From: Pseudothauera hydrothermalis
GTDB taxonomy: Bacteria; Pseudomonadota; Gammaproteobacteria; Burkholderiales; Rhodocyclaceae
DNA: 64,000 nucleotides
Direction of reading: 5' to 3'
Assembly (NCBI RefSeq): GCF_003345255.1
Contig: NZ_CP029331.1
Coordinates: 1 to 64,000, forward strand
Part shown: piece by piece, positions 31,608-40,293 of the stretch
Position numbering within the stretch: the first letter of the stretch is position 1
Layout of the letters: each line of letters opens with the position of its first letter
Made by a program: the position numbers and the translations under genes
The notes under the pieces: generated by a model
What the model saw: only the letters and a program-made list of their open reading frames with translations
Told to the model about the DNA's origin: nothing
Databases searched by the model: none

Positions 31608-32758
31608 CGGGCAGCCTCGGTCGACGGCGCCTGCCCGGCAAGGCTGGCGAAGATGACCTCGACCTCGCTTTGGGACAGATCGCGCACGATGAACACCAGC
31701 CGGCTGCGCCGGTCGCTCAGCGGCCCGCTGGCCGGCCAGGCCGGCAGGCTGGTGGGCGGATAAGCAACATGCTGCACGCACTGCACCACGCGCGGCAGCT
31801 GCTCGCCTGCCACGTCGAGTACGCCTTTGACGCGCAGGATACGCTCGCCATAGACCTGCAGGATGAGACCGAGCGCGTCGGCAAATCCGTACCACTGCAA
31901 GGGTTGGTCGAAGCGGATGACGAAGCTCGATACGCCTTCGTCGTGGCGCGCCGGCGCGGCGGCCGGGCGGGCCGGCGGCGCGCCGGCGCGCCAGGCCAGT
32001 GGCGCGTTGCGGGCGGCGCGTTCGGCCTGCAGCCGGCGGGCGCGCTCCTCGCCCAGCCAAGCGGCCACGTCAGGCAGTTTGCCGGCGGCGCTGTAGAGGC
32101 CGCAGCCAAACAGCGCATCGACGCCGCCTGTGGCTGGCACGCCGCCGCGCACCTCGATCTGCGGTGCGCCGGGGTTGAGTTCGGCCAACCGCGCGGCCAG
32201 CGCGGTAAGTGCGTCATTACCGGCCAGGTCGCATTTGGTGAGCAGCAGGCGGTCGGCCATCGCCACCTGGCGCACCGCCTCGCGCTGGGCGCCGAGCTGA
32301 TCCAGTGCGTGGGTGGTATCCACCGCAGTCACCACGCCGTCGCAGCGGTAGCGCTCGGCGATGAACGGCTCTTCCATCAAGGTATGGATCACCGGGGCCG
32401 GGTCGGCCAGACCGGTGGTTTCGATCAGCACGCGGCCGACCGGGGGAATCTCGCGGCGCAGCGCGCGCATGAAAAGATTCTTGAGCGCGCGCACCAGGTC
32501 GCCCTGCACGCTGCAGCAGATGCAGCCCGAGTCGAGCAGCACCAGGGTGTCGTCGACCTTTTCCACCAACAGATGGTCGACGCCGACTTCGCCGAATTCG
32601 TTGATCAACACCGCAGCGCTGTCCAGACCCGGCTGCGCGAGCAGCCAGTTCAGCACCGTGGTCTTGCCAGCCCCGAGAAAGCCGGTCAGAACGGTAACCG
32701 GGATGCGCCGGTCGTGCGCAGACGGCAGCGCATCGTCGGGCGCTACCTCAGCCGCCAT
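31604..32758 (-). CDS. G3E-family GTPase (CobW/ZNG1-like metallochaperone)
   Basis: P-loop GTPase of 384 residues that probably handles a metal ion. Walker A GFLGAGKT is at 26-33. The metal-binding motif GCICCS with Cys79, Cys81 and Cys82 is intact. TLVLLDSG precedes it, the [10 protein letters not shown] switch follows and TKCDL is the NKxD-like base-recognition motif. The C-terminal CobW_C domain starts near 280. A His-containing linker (about 240-275) is short. Subfamilies act on cobalt, zinc or nitrile-hydratase iron; a zinc role is plausible because the gene overlaps dksA by 11 bp, but this is inference. The yidD start overlaps its stop. Confidence 0.9.
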   Translation of the reverse strand: MAAEVAPDDALPSAHDRRIPVTVLTGFLGAGKTTVLNWLLAQPGLDSAAVLINEFGEVGVDHLLVEKVDDTLVLLDSGCICCSVQGDLVRALKNLFMRALRREIPPVGRVLIETTGLADPAPVIHTLMEEPFIAERYRCDGVVTAVDTTHALDQLGAQREAVRQVAMADRLLLTKCDLAGNDALTALAARLAELNPGAPQIEVRGGVPATGGVDALFGCGLYSAAGKLPDVAAWLGEERARRLQAERAARNAPLAWRAGAPPARPAAAPARHDEGVSSFVIRFDQPLQWYGFADALGLILQVYGERILRVKGVLDVAGEQLPRVVQCVQHVAYPPTSLPAWPASGPLSDRRSRLVFIVRDLSQSEVEVIFASLAGQAPSTEAAR

Positions 32759-33173
32759 GCATCTTCTTCAGTTTTTCACGCCGCTCCTGAGCTTCCAGGC
32801 TAAGCGTGGCAGTGGGGCGGGCAAGCAGCCGGCCGATGCCGATCGGCTCGCCGGTTTCCTCGCACCAGCCATATTCGCCGCTGTCGATGCGGGCGAGCGC
32901 TTCCTCGATTTTTTTCAACAGCTTGCGCTCGCGGTCGCGCACTCGCAGTTCCAACGTGTGCTCCTCCTCCACGCTGGCGCGGTCGGATGGGTCGGGCGTG
33001 GCCTCGTTTTCCTGCAGGTGGGTGGTGGTTTCATGTGCGTTTTCCAGCAATTGGCGCATTTCTTCCTGCAGCCGATGGCGGAAGAAGGCCAATTGTGCCG
33101 GTGACATGTATTCTTCGGGCGGGGCCGCAAGCAGTTCCTGCTCGGTGGGCAGTTTGGTGACGGTAGCGTTCAT
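32748..33173 (-). CDS. dksA: RNA polymerase-binding transcription factor DksA, cysteine-poor type
   Basis: Secondary-channel regulator that works with ppGpp in the stringent response. The 141-residue protein has the coiled coil with tip motif DPSDRAS, giving the essential Asp61 and Asp64. The zinc-finger region reads GWCEETGEPIGIGRLLARPTATLSLEAQERRE. Of the four canonical zinc cysteines only Cys104 remains; the others are Thr107, Ser125 and Ala128. Such DksA proteins fold without zinc and are common in alpha- and betaproteobacteria. It heads an operon dksA-G3E GTPase-yidD with overlapping genes. A TACAAT -10 candidate lies on the minus strand at 33266-33271. Confidence 0.94.
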   Translation of the reverse strand: MNATVTKLPTEQELLAAPPEEYMSPAQLAFFRHRLQEEMRQLLENAHETTTHLQENEATPDPSDRASVEEEHTLELRVRDRERKLLKKIEEALARIDSGEYGWCEETGEPIGIGRLLARPTATLSLEAQERREKLKKMHGG

Positions 33174-33317
33174 CCTGGCTCCCTTCGTGATCCGTTAGGC
33201 GTCGTGATACCGTGACCGTGCCGTACGCACCTTGCACCGGCCGGTCGCCGACGATTCGATCCGGCATTGTAGCGGAGCCTCGAGACGCGGGGCAGTTCAT
33301 GTCAACAAGCGTGCGGA

Positions 33318-34487
33318 TCAAGCCGCCCGAGCCAGCGCCTCGGCAAACAGTTGGCCCAGGATCGCCACGCCTTGCTCGATGCGCGCTGGCGGCACGGTCA
33401 CAAAAGCCAGGCGCAGCGTATTGACCGCTGCCGGACCGGCATAGAAGGCCGCACCGGGCACAAAGGCCACGTTGCGCGCAATCGCGCGCGGCAACAGTTC
33501 GCCCGCATCGACACCCGCAGGCAGGGTCAGCCACACGAACATGCCGCCACGGGGCCGACTCCAGCGCACGCCGGGCGGCATATGGCGGGCCAGCGCGTCG
33601 AGCATCACTTCACACTGCGCCCGATAACGCTCGCGTACTGCTGCCAAGTGCGGGTCGAGCAAACCATCGCGCACCGTCTCAAAGGCAAGTAGCTGCGCCA
33701 GGCTGGGGCTGTGTAAATCGGCCGCCTGCTTGGCGTGCACCAGCTTGCGAGCCAGCTTTGGCGGGGCGATCAAATAGCCCAGGCGCAACCCGGGGGCGAG
33801 CACTTTGGAGAAACTGCCCAGATAGACCACGCCGTCCGGGTTCATCGACAACAGCGTGGGCAGACGTTGGCCGTCGTAGGCGAGTTCGCCATAGGGGTCG
33901 TCTTCGACCAGCAGCACCCCCAGTTCGCGCGCACGCTCGACCAGTGCCGCACGGCGCGCTAGCGGCATGCGCCGCCCGGTGGGATTTTGAAAGTTGGGCT
34001 GGGCATAGAGCAAACGCGCCTCTTGCGCCAGTCCGACGTCCAAGGCCTCGGGCAGTGGGCCGTCATCGTCCGAGCGCAGCGCGCAAAAGACCGGCTCAAA
34101 GAGCGAGAAAGCCTGCAGCGCACCCAGATAGGTGGGCGTTTCCACCAGCACCGGACTGCCGGGGTCGATCAGCACCTTGCCCAAAAGGTCCAGCGCCTGC
34201 TGCGAGCCGGTGGTCACGATCACCCGCTCGGCCGCCACCCTGTGGCGTGCGCCGATCCATTCGCGCAGCGGCCCGTAACCCTCGGTAGGGCCGTACTGCA
34301 GCGCAGTCTGCGCCTGGCGGGCGAACACCCGTGCGCTGGCGCGCGCGATCGCATCGACCGGAAAGCTTGCCGGCGACGGCAGCCCGCCGGCAAAGGAAAT
34401 GACCTCGGGCCGCTCGGTCACCTTGAGGATCTCGCGGATCGCGGAACTGCTCAGCGCCTGGGTACGGCGGGAAAAACGAATGTTCAT
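33318..34487 (-). CDS. PLP-dependent aminotransferase, class I/II (2-aminoadipate aminotransferase-like)
   Basis: Fold-type I transaminase of 389 residues from the ATG at 34487 (MNIRFSRRTQALSSSAIREILKV). It has YGPTEGYGPLREWI near 65-78, the NPTG block near 168-171, and SFSKVLAPGLRLGY with Lys228 as the Schiff-base lysine. The layout matches LysN/Aro8-like enzymes that use 2-oxoglutarate with aromatic, branched-chain or aminoadipate substrates. It lacks the N-terminal GntR domain of MocR regulators. Amino-acid specificity cannot be set from sequence alone. It is divergent from the lytic transglycosylase gene, with a 157-bp shared upstream region. Confidence 0.88.
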   Translation of the reverse strand: MNIRFSRRTQALSSSAIREILKVTERPEVISFAGGLPSPASFPVDAIARASARVFARQAQTALQYGPTEGYGPLREWIGARHRVAAERVIVTTGSQQALDLLGKVLIDPGSPVLVETPTYLGALQAFSLFEPVFCALRSDDDGPLPEALDVGLAQEARLLYAQPNFQNPTGRRMPLARRAALVERARELGVLLVEDDPYGELAYDGQRLPTLLSMNPDGVVYLGSFSKVLAPGLRLGYLIAPPKLARKLVHAKQAADLHSPSLAQLLAFETVRDGLLDPHLAAVRERYRAQCEVMLDALARHMPPGVRWSRPRGGMFVWLTLPAGVDAGELLPRAIARNVAFVPGAAFYAGPAAVNTLRLAFVTVPPARIEQGVAILGQLFAEALARAA

Positions 34488-34631
34488 GGCGGACCACTGT
34501 GTGTGCGTCGAAGAAAGCCGGGATAGCCGCCAGCCTAGGACAAACGCGTTCATGCGTACCGGTACAGTTGTGCACACAATTCTGAAAAGTGGCCCGGTGG
34601 TTCGCTTTGTCAGCACAGCGGGCAGAACGCT

Positions 34632-34637
34632 TACAAT
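34632..34637 (+). promoter_or_regulatory. Candidate -10 (TACAAT) just before the lytic transglycosylase start
   Basis: TACAAT lies 7 nt before the ATG at 34645, with TTGTCA at 34607-34612 as a possible -35 but at 19-bp spacing. No Shine-Dalgarno sequence is visible. If used, transcription would begin at or next to the start codon. The alternative ATG at 34636 overlaps the hexamer itself. Confidence 0.4.
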
Positions 34638-34644
34638 GCTCCGC

Positions 34645-35856
34645 ATGAGTGCTACTGACCGTTTGTCCCTGCGCGCCGCGCTATGGGCCGCCACCTTCGC
34701 GTGCTCGCTGCCCACTGCGGCCGATGACGCCGGCTTTACCCGCTGCCTAGCCGAACTGCGCACGCAGGCAGCCGCCCACGGCATCGACAGCGCCACCTTC
34801 GACACCCACACCCGCGCGCTACCCCCGGACATGACGGTCGTCGACCTGCTCGACGCCCAGCCCGAGTTCACCACCGCTATCTGGGACTATCTCGCCGCGC
34901 TGGTCGACGACGAACGGGTCGCCGACGGGCGCGCTATGCTGGCGCAATGGGCGAAAACCCTGGCTGCCGTTGAAGCGCGCTACGCGGTGGAACCCGCGGT
35001 GGTGGTGGCGGTATGGGGGGTGGAAAGCAACTACGGGCGCAACTTTGGCCAGCGCCCCCTGGTGCAGTCGCTCGCCACCCTGTCCTGTTTCGGCCGCCGT
35101 CAGTCTTACTTCCGCGGCGAGTTCTTCACCACGCTGAAAATCCTCCAGCAAGGCCATATCGACGCCGACAAGCTCACCGGCTCCTGGGCCGGGGCGTTCG
35201 GCCACACCCAGTTCATGCCGTCGACCTTCATGCGCCTGGCGGTGGATTTCGATGGCGACGGACGCCGCGACCTGGTGGGCAGCGTGCCCGACGCACTGGC
35301 CTCCACCGCCAACTTTCTGGCCCGCGCCGGTTGGCAGCATGGCCGCCCATGGGGTATCGAAGTGCGCCTGCCGCAAGGTTTCGACCCCGCCGGCGCCGGA
35401 CGCCGCGCACGGCGTTCGCTGAACACCTGGCGCGCTGCCGGGCTCACCCACGCCGACGGCCGCGCGCTGCCCGAAGGCGACGAGGCCGCCGGACTGATCC
35501 TGCCGGCCGGTCCCACCGGTCCGGCCTTTCTCACCTTGCGTAATTTCGACGCCTTGTTCAGCTACAACGCCGCCGAAAGCTACGCGCTGGCCATCGCCCA
35601 CCTGGCCGACCGCCTGCGCGGCGGCGAGACCGGCTTTTACACCCCTTGGCCGACCGACGACCCGGGCCTGTCGCGGGCCGAACGCCGGGAACTGCAGCGC
35701 CTGCTGCGCGCGCGCGGCTACGACATCGGCGAGGTCGACGGTGTGCTCGGCACCAACACCCGGCGCGCCATCGCCGACCTGCAACGCCAGCTCGGCTGGC
35801 AGGCAGACGGCCGCGCCGGCCGCCGCCTGCTCGAACACCTTCGTCATGCCGACTGA
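34645..35856 (+). CDS. MltB-family lytic murein transglycosylase with peptidoglycan-binding domain
   Basis: Cleaves the glycan backbone of peptidoglycan with formation of 1,6-anhydromuramic ends. The 403 residues begin with a short signal segment ending near TAADDAG. The SLT_2/MltB catalytic domain contains VVAVWGVESNYGRNFG with catalytic Glu127 and GAFGHTQFMPSTFMRLAVDFDGDGRRD, and the C-terminal PG_binding_1 domain (about 345-400) contains RGYDIGEVDGVLGTNTRRAI. The start is uncertain: ATGs at 34636 and 34645 are both possible, and the frame is open further upstream. It stands alone ahead of an SDR gene. Confidence 0.9.
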   Translation: MSATDRLSLRAALWAATFACSLPTAADDAGFTRCLAELRTQAAAHGIDSATFDTHTRALPPDMTVVDLLDAQPEFTTAIWDYLAALVDDERVADGRAMLAQWAKTLAAVEARYAVEPAVVVAVWGVESNYGRNFGQRPLVQSLATLSCFGRRQSYFRGEFFTTLKILQQGHIDADKLTGSWAGAFGHTQFMPSTFMRLAVDFDGDGRRDLVGSVPDALASTANFLARAGWQHGRPWGIEVRLPQGFDPAGAGRRARRSLNTWRAAGLTHADGRALPEGDEAAGLILPAGPTGPAFLTLRNFDALFSYNAAESYALAIAHLADRLRGGETGFYTPWPTDDPGLSRAERRELQRLLRARGYDIGEVDGVLGTNTRRAIADLQRQLGWQADGRAGRRLLEHLRHAD

Positions 35857-35908
35857 GCCCGCTTCGCGGTCTCAGCGCGGCTTCGGAACAAAAGGCAATC
35901 AATAATTT

Positions 35909-36691
35909 ATGCGCCACCAAACCGAACCATTCCGCTCATTGAATTCGATCGCTATCGTCACCGGCGCCGGCAGCGGCATTGGCGCCGCGCTCACCGCGCA
36001 ACTGGTGGCGCGCGGCATGACCGTGCTGGCCATCGGCCGGCGCGCTGCACTGCTCGATGCGCTGGCCGCACGCCATCCGGGCCAGGTCGAGCCGCTGGCG
36101 GTCGACCTCAGCACCGAGGAGGCACCGGCCGCAGTGCGCGCCGCGCTCGGCGACCGCCCCCTGCACTACTTGGTACACAACGCAGCCGTGCTCGGGCCGA
36201 CCGGTCCACTGGCCGGCGTGGCGCGTGCCGCCTTCCGCCAGCATTGGGAGACCAACCTTGCCGCGCCGCTTTTTCTCACTCAGGCGCTGCTGCCGTCGAT
36301 GGCCGCCGGCGCACGCATCTTGCATGTGTCTTCGGGCGCAGCGCACCGGCCGCTGGTCGGTTGGGGGCCTTATTGCATCGCCAAGAGCGCACTGCATATG
36401 CTCTATCAATGCTGGCGCGAAGAGTTGCGTGCCCGTCACATTCTGGTCGGCAGTGCCCGCCCCGGCGTGGTGGATACTCCGATGCAGGCCGAAATCCGCG
36501 CGCTGGACGAAGCCACCTTCCCGGAGGTGGACACTTTTCGCAAGCTCAAGGATAACGGCCAGCTCAGCAGCCCGGACACCGTGGGGCGCTTTCTCACTTG
36601 GCTGCTGCTCGAGGCCGATGCCGAGCAATTTTGCGCGCAGGAAAACGATATCCGCGATGCCGCCTTGGCGCGTCGCTGGCAAGGCGGCTGA
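35909..36691 (+). CDS. Short-chain dehydrogenase/reductase (sepiapterin/benzil reductase-like)
   Basis: NADP-dependent Rossmann oxidoreductase of 260 residues. The cofactor motif TGAGSGIG is at 18-25, GRR downstream suggests NADP, HNAAVLG replaces the usual NNAG, and the active-site YCIAK gives Tyr-x3-Lys after a HVSSGAA serine motif. The C-terminus with PGVVDTPMQ and the length fit classical SDRs near benzil reductase YueD and sepiapterin reductase. The substrate is unknown. A GST gene follows 22 bp later, which hints at a carbonyl or electrophile detoxification group. Confidence 0.85.
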   Translation: MRHQTEPFRSLNSIAIVTGAGSGIGAALTAQLVARGMTVLAIGRRAALLDALAARHPGQVEPLAVDLSTEEAPAAVRAALGDRPLHYLVHNAAVLGPTGPLAGVARAAFRQHWETNLAAPLFLTQALLPSMAAGARILHVSSGAAHRPLVGWGPYCIAKSALHMLYQCWREELRARHILVGSARPGVVDTPMQAEIRALDEATFPEVDTFRKLKDNGQLSSPDTVGRFLTWLLLEADAEQFCAQENDIRDAALARRWQGG

Positions 36692-36713
36692 CTGTACGAG
36701 AGCGAACCAACCG

Positions 36714-37334
36714 ATGATCACGCTATACACCTGGGCCACCCCGAACGGCCAAAAAATCTCCATTGCGCTCGAAGAGCTTGGCCTGGCCTATCGAGTCCGC
36801 ACGGTGGATATCACCCGCGGCGAGCAATTCGACCCGGCCTTTCTCGAGATCAGTCCGAACAACAAGATTCCGGCCATCGTCGACCACGACGGCCCGGGCG
36901 GCGCCCCGCTGGCGATGTTCGAATCCGGCGCCATCCTGATCTACTTGGCCGAAAAAAGCGGCCGCCTGCTGCCCAATGAGCCGCGCGCACGCTTCGAGAC
37001 ACTGCAGTGGTTGATGATGCAAATGGGCAGCATCGGCCCGATGCTCGGCCAAGCGCATCATTTCCGTCGTTTCGCGCCCGAGCGCATTCCCTACGCCATC
37101 GAGCGCTATACCCGGGAGGCCGAGCGACTTTACGGCGTGCTCGACAAACGCCTGGCCGACCATGAATGGCTGGCCGGCGGCCAGTATTCGATTGCCGATA
37201 TTGCCACCTACCCGTGGCTTGCGCGGCACGCATGGCAGGGGATCGAGCTTGCCGCCTTTCCCAATGTTAGGCGCTGGTTCGACACCATCGCCGCGCGACC
37301 CGCCGTGCAGCGCGGCATGGAGATTGGGCGATGA
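36714..37334 (+). CDS. Glutathione S-transferase, YfcG/nu-class type
   Basis: Glutathione-dependent enzyme of 206 residues from the ATG at 36714. The thioredoxin-like N-terminal domain has YTWATPNGQKISIALEELG, SPNNKIPAIVD with the cis-Pro, and FESGAILIYLAEKSG. The all-helical C-terminal domain carries GPMLGQAHHFRRFAPE and IPYAIERYTREAERLYGVLDKRL. These blocks are those of YfcG/GstB-like enzymes, which reduce disulfides and peroxides with two bound glutathiones. Its stop overlaps the next start by 4 bp, so it is cotranslated with the hydrolase gene. Confidence 0.92.
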   Translation: MITLYTWATPNGQKISIALEELGLAYRVRTVDITRGEQFDPAFLEISPNNKIPAIVDHDGPGGAPLAMFESGAILIYLAEKSGRLLPNEPRARFETLQWLMMQMGSIGPMLGQAHHFRRFAPERIPYAIERYTREAERLYGVLDKRLADHEWLAGGQYSIADIATYPWLARHAWQGIELAAFPNVRRWFDTIAARPAVQRGMEIGR

Positions 37335-38137
37335 ATACCAAGCGTTTCGGCGAACTCGAAGTCCTCTGCCGCACCCCTGCCGGCACGCCCACCCATCCCA
37401 CGCCACTACTCTTCGTGCATGGCGCCTACACGGCCGCCTGGTGCTGGGACGAGCACTTTCTGCCCTGGTTCGCAGCGCGCGGATGGGCCAGCTATGCGCT
37501 GTCGCTGTCTGGCCACGGCGGCAGCCGCAGCAACGCCCCGCTCGATGCCCTGTCCATCGACGACTATGTCGATGACCTGGTCGAAGTCATCGGCAAACTG
37601 CCTCAGGCCCCGGTACTGATCGGTCATTCGATGGGCGGCATGGTGGTGCAGAAATACTTGGAACGCGGCGACGCGCCCGGCGTGGTGTTGATGGCCTCGG
37701 TGCCGCCGCAGGGGCTGATGGGCTCGGCGGTTGAGCTGATGTTCAAAAAACCCAACCTGCTGGTGGATCTGAACCGCATCATGGGCGGCGGCACGCCGCA
37801 GCTCGACAGCCTGCGCGACGCGCTGTTTCATCAGCCGGTCGAGCGGGACGATCTGTTGCGCTACTACAGCATGTGCCAGCCGGAGTCACACCGCGCAATC
37901 TGGGATATGACGCTATTCAACCTGCCCCGCCCGACCCTGATGCGCCGCCCGCCAATGCTGATACTGGGTGCCGAGTACGACCACCTGATTGCGCCGGCGC
38001 AGGTGATGATGACCGCCGCCACCTACGGCTGCCAGGCCGAGATCCTGCCCGATCTGGGCCACGGCATGATGCTCGAACGCGACTGGGAGCGGGTCGCTCA
38101 AAGGCTTGCCGACTGGCTGGATGAGCGCGGCCTGTGA
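37331..38137 (+). CDS. Alpha/beta-hydrolase fold protein
   Basis: Predicted hydrolase of 268 residues. Visible are LLFVHGAYTAAWCWDEHFLPWFAARGW (oxyanion-hole region), the nucleophile elbow GHSMGG, an acid residue in GAEYDHLI and the C-terminal His in LGHGMMLE, giving a Ser-Asp-His triad. The insertion between strands 6 and 7 forms a cap (about 140-190). It begins inside the GST stop codon. An esterase or lactonase role alongside the SDR and GST is possible, but the substrate is unknown. Confidence 0.88.
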   Translation: MNTKRFGELEVLCRTPAGTPTHPTPLLFVHGAYTAAWCWDEHFLPWFAARGWASYALSLSGHGGSRSNAPLDALSIDDYVDDLVEVIGKLPQAPVLIGHSMGGMVVQKYLERGDAPGVVLMASVPPQGLMGSAVELMFKKPNLLVDLNRIMGGGTPQLDSLRDALFHQPVERDDLLRYYSMCQPESHRAIWDMTLFNLPRPTLMRRPPMLILGAEYDHLIAPAQVMMTAATYGCQAEILPDLGHGMMLERDWERVAQRLADWLDERGL

Positions 38138-38337
38138 TCTTTTGCTCCGGCGGTGTGACCTGTGCCCGCATTCAAGGTCATTGCCGACTGGCGACCTTCC
38201 GCGAACGCTCCCATGATCCATACAGGTGCGCCCGCACCGGGTGCGCCAATGCGCAGCGCGCGCCGCTCAAGAACCCAGGTCTGCAGCCGTAAACAATGCT
38301 GACGGGCGGCCATTCGGCGCGCTTTGCGGAGGTCATC

Positions 38338-38544
38338 ATGGTGATCATCATGGACATGAGCGCAGGCAGGATCAAATCCGTCGATCAGGCGGCTTACAGT
38401 GACGAAGTGCTCGATGCAGGCTGGTTGCCGCAGCCCGATCTGGCACTGCAGGGGCAAGAACGCAGCGCGGAAACGGTGGCGCGTATTCTCCCTCCGGAAG
38501 ATATCGACGCCTTTCTGGCGGCGATATACCGCTACCAGGCGTAA
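38338..38544 (+). CDS. Small conserved-looking protein of unknown function
   Basis: A 68-residue protein starting MVIIMDMSAGRIKS, with a GGAGG ribosome-binding site at 38328-38332 five bases before the ATG. The N-terminal hydrophobic strand VIIMDMSAG is followed by an acidic region rich in Ala, Asp and Pro and ends with EDIDAFLAAIYRYQA. No signal peptide or known domain is seen. An upstream in-frame ATG at 38296 has no ribosome-binding site. Coding is supported by the strong ribosome-binding site and GC-rich third positions, but the family was not recognised. Confidence 0.55.
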   Translation: MVIIMDMSAGRIKSVDQAAYSDEVLDAGWLPQPDLALQGQERSAETVARILPPEDIDAFLAAIYRYQA

Positions 38545-38720
38545 GGCCCTATACGCCCGCGCGGGGGCCGTCCGTGGTGGCCGTGTAAAACTTGAAATCG
38601 CAGGGGTTTTGCGGCGTTTTTCGGACAATCGCGCGCCGCCTACCGGCGGCATGATGGCATCACGCGCACAGGGGCACTGCCGCTGGATGTGGCAAGCACC
38701 TCGATAGGACGGAGGGCCTC

Positions 38721-38993
38721 ATGAACAACATGCCATTCGATTTGGTGCCCGGCGATCGTAGCCGGGACACGCGCTCGGCTCGCCTGCATGGCGGGGTCGA
38801 TCAGGCGGTGCATGCCGCCATCCAAGCCGGCTACCGCATCGGCAAAAGGGTGCGTATCGGCCGCGTGGCCGGTCATGTAGTGGGCTACAACATCGGCGTA
38901 TACGGCCGCTATAGCGGCGCTTCTTACCCCTTGCTGGTCAAAACCGCTTTCGGTGTGGCCAAATGCAGCCTGCGCGAAGTGGCGGCCGCCTGA
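38721..38993 (+). CDS. Small basic protein of unknown function
   Basis: A 90-residue protein starting MNNMPFDLVPGDRSRDTRSARLHGG. A GGAGG ribosome-binding site at 38711-38715 lies five bases before the ATG. The C-terminal half is rich in Gly, Arg, Val and Tyr (GYRIGKRVRIGRVAGHVVGYNIGVYGRY) and looks like a small beta-rich fold; it is basic overall. No named domain is recognised. It follows the 68-residue unknown protein by 176 bp and converges on the MidA-like gene 5 bp later. Confidence 0.55.
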   Translation: MNNMPFDLVPGDRSRDTRSARLHGGVDQAVHAAIQAGYRIGKRVRIGRVAGHVVGYNIGVYGRYSGASYPLLVKTAFGVAKCSLREVAAA

Positions 38994-38998
38994 CCCCC

Positions 38999-40159
38999 TT
39001 ACAGCGTGTGCAGCCGGTCGCCGCGGACAAAACCAAGCAAAGGCTGCGTCAGGCCGCGGCCTACGGCCAGCACCTTGAATAGCTCACCCATTTCCTGCGG
39101 CGCGGTCAGGCGCTGCACAGCACGGGCGGCGCGGATATAGTCCGCACTCTCCTGCGGCCCGCGCCGACCCAAGCATGCGAGCACCCCGCAGTTGAACAGA
39201 AACTGGGCCTGACTGGTATAGCCATAGACCTCCAGCCCGGCATCGAAAGCCGCCTCGGCCACCGCGGTGAAATCAACGAAGCTGGTAATGTCGTTCAGGC
39301 CCGGCCAAAAAAAAGGGTCGCCGTGCGCACGGTGGCGGTAGTAACAGAGCAAAGTACCGCTCGAGCGCGACGGCAGGTAGTACTCCTCACGGGGATAGCC
39401 GTAATCGATCAGCAGCAGCGCACCGCTGTGCAAACGTCTGGCCCACTCGGCCACCCAGGCCCGCGCTGCCAGGCAGATTTCGGTGACATACTCGCCTTTG
39501 GCCGGCTGTGGCAGGGCCAGCGCCTGCGCCGCCGCCAGCACCTGCCCGCTCGCCGGCCGGTCGGCCCAGCACAGCGCGCCATCGTCGCCCAACGCCACGC
39601 CGCGCTCGAACAGCCCATCGGCGCGCGCCGCGACCAAGTGCACCGGCATCACATCGAGCACCTCGTTAGCCACCAACGCACCGCTGAAGCGCTCCGGCAG
39701 GCTCTCCAGCCAACGCACCCGCGAAGCCAAATGCGGCACCTTCTGTGCCAAGGTGTCGAACTGGCGTTGGCGCAGCTCGCCGGACAGTTCCAGGATGTCG
39801 TAACGCTCCGGCAGGCAGCCACGGGCTTCGAGTTCCAAGAGCAAGTCGGCAGCCAGCAAGCCGGTGCCGGCGCCGGCCTCGATGACCTGCGCGGCCGAGG
39901 CACGCATGATCTGTTCCACCTGCGCGGCCAATGCTTGACCGAACAGCGGGGTGAGCTCCGGCGCAGTAATGAAATCGCCGCCCGGACCGAACTTTTTTGC
40001 GCCGCCGCTGTAGTAACCGAGTCCCGGCGCATAGAGCGCGAGCGCCATATAGCGTGCAAACGAAAGCCAACCGCCGGATGCGGTCATCTCGTCACGTATT
40101 AGCTCGACGAGCCGTGCGCTTTGCGCCAGCGCGTCGGCGCAAGGTTGAGGCAGATTCAT
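38999..40159 (-). CDS. SAM-dependent methyltransferase, MidA/NDUFAF7 (DUF185) family
   Basis: A 386-residue protein from the ATG at 40159 (MNLPQPCADALAQSARLVELIRDEM). It has the family's LALYAPGLGYYSGGAKKFGPGGDFITAPELTPLFG segment, the SAM-binding motif VIEAGAGTGLLAADLL, LVANEVLDVMPVHL and LLIDYGYPREEYYLP. The mitochondrial relative NDUFAF7 symmetrically dimethylates an arginine of a complex I subunit. The bacterial target is not established. Nothing in the neighbourhood points to a substrate. It is divergent from the pteridine-reductase-like gene, with 134 bp between the starts. Confidence 0.9.
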   Translation of the reverse strand: MNLPQPCADALAQSARLVELIRDEMTASGGWLSFARYMALALYAPGLGYYSGGAKKFGPGGDFITAPELTPLFGQALAAQVEQIMRASAAQVIEAGAGTGLLAADLLLELEARGCLPERYDILELSGELRQRQFDTLAQKVPHLASRVRWLESLPERFSGALVANEVLDVMPVHLVAARADGLFERGVALGDDGALCWADRPASGQVLAAAQALALPQPAKGEYVTEICLAARAWVAEWARRLHSGALLLIDYGYPREEYYLPSRSSGTLLCYYRHRAHGDPFFWPGLNDITSFVDFTAVAEAAFDAGLEVYGYTSQAQFLFNCGVLACLGRRGPQESADYIRAARAVQRLTAPQEMGELFKVLAVGRGLTQPLLGFVRGDRLHTL

Positions 40160-40293
40160 GATGGGGAGTCGGCGGGCAAAAGGCCGCATTCTACCCGCCC
40201 GTTGGCAGGTTGCCGCCTCAGCAGGCATCATCTTCAGGAACGCCCATTGCGCAGCAGGTTCCACATGTCGATTATCCTTGCCGGACCAAACCG

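Noticed and set aside
31670-32803. A 377-codon open frame antisense to the G3E GTPase
   Set aside because: It overlaps a gene with an intact Walker A and CxCC motif and has no ribosome-binding site or family features.
38098-38652. A 184-codon minus-strand frame across the hydrolase end and the first small protein
   Set aside because: It overlaps the hydrolase C-terminus and a plus-strand frame with a good ribosome-binding site, and its product is rich in Arg and Ala without structure.
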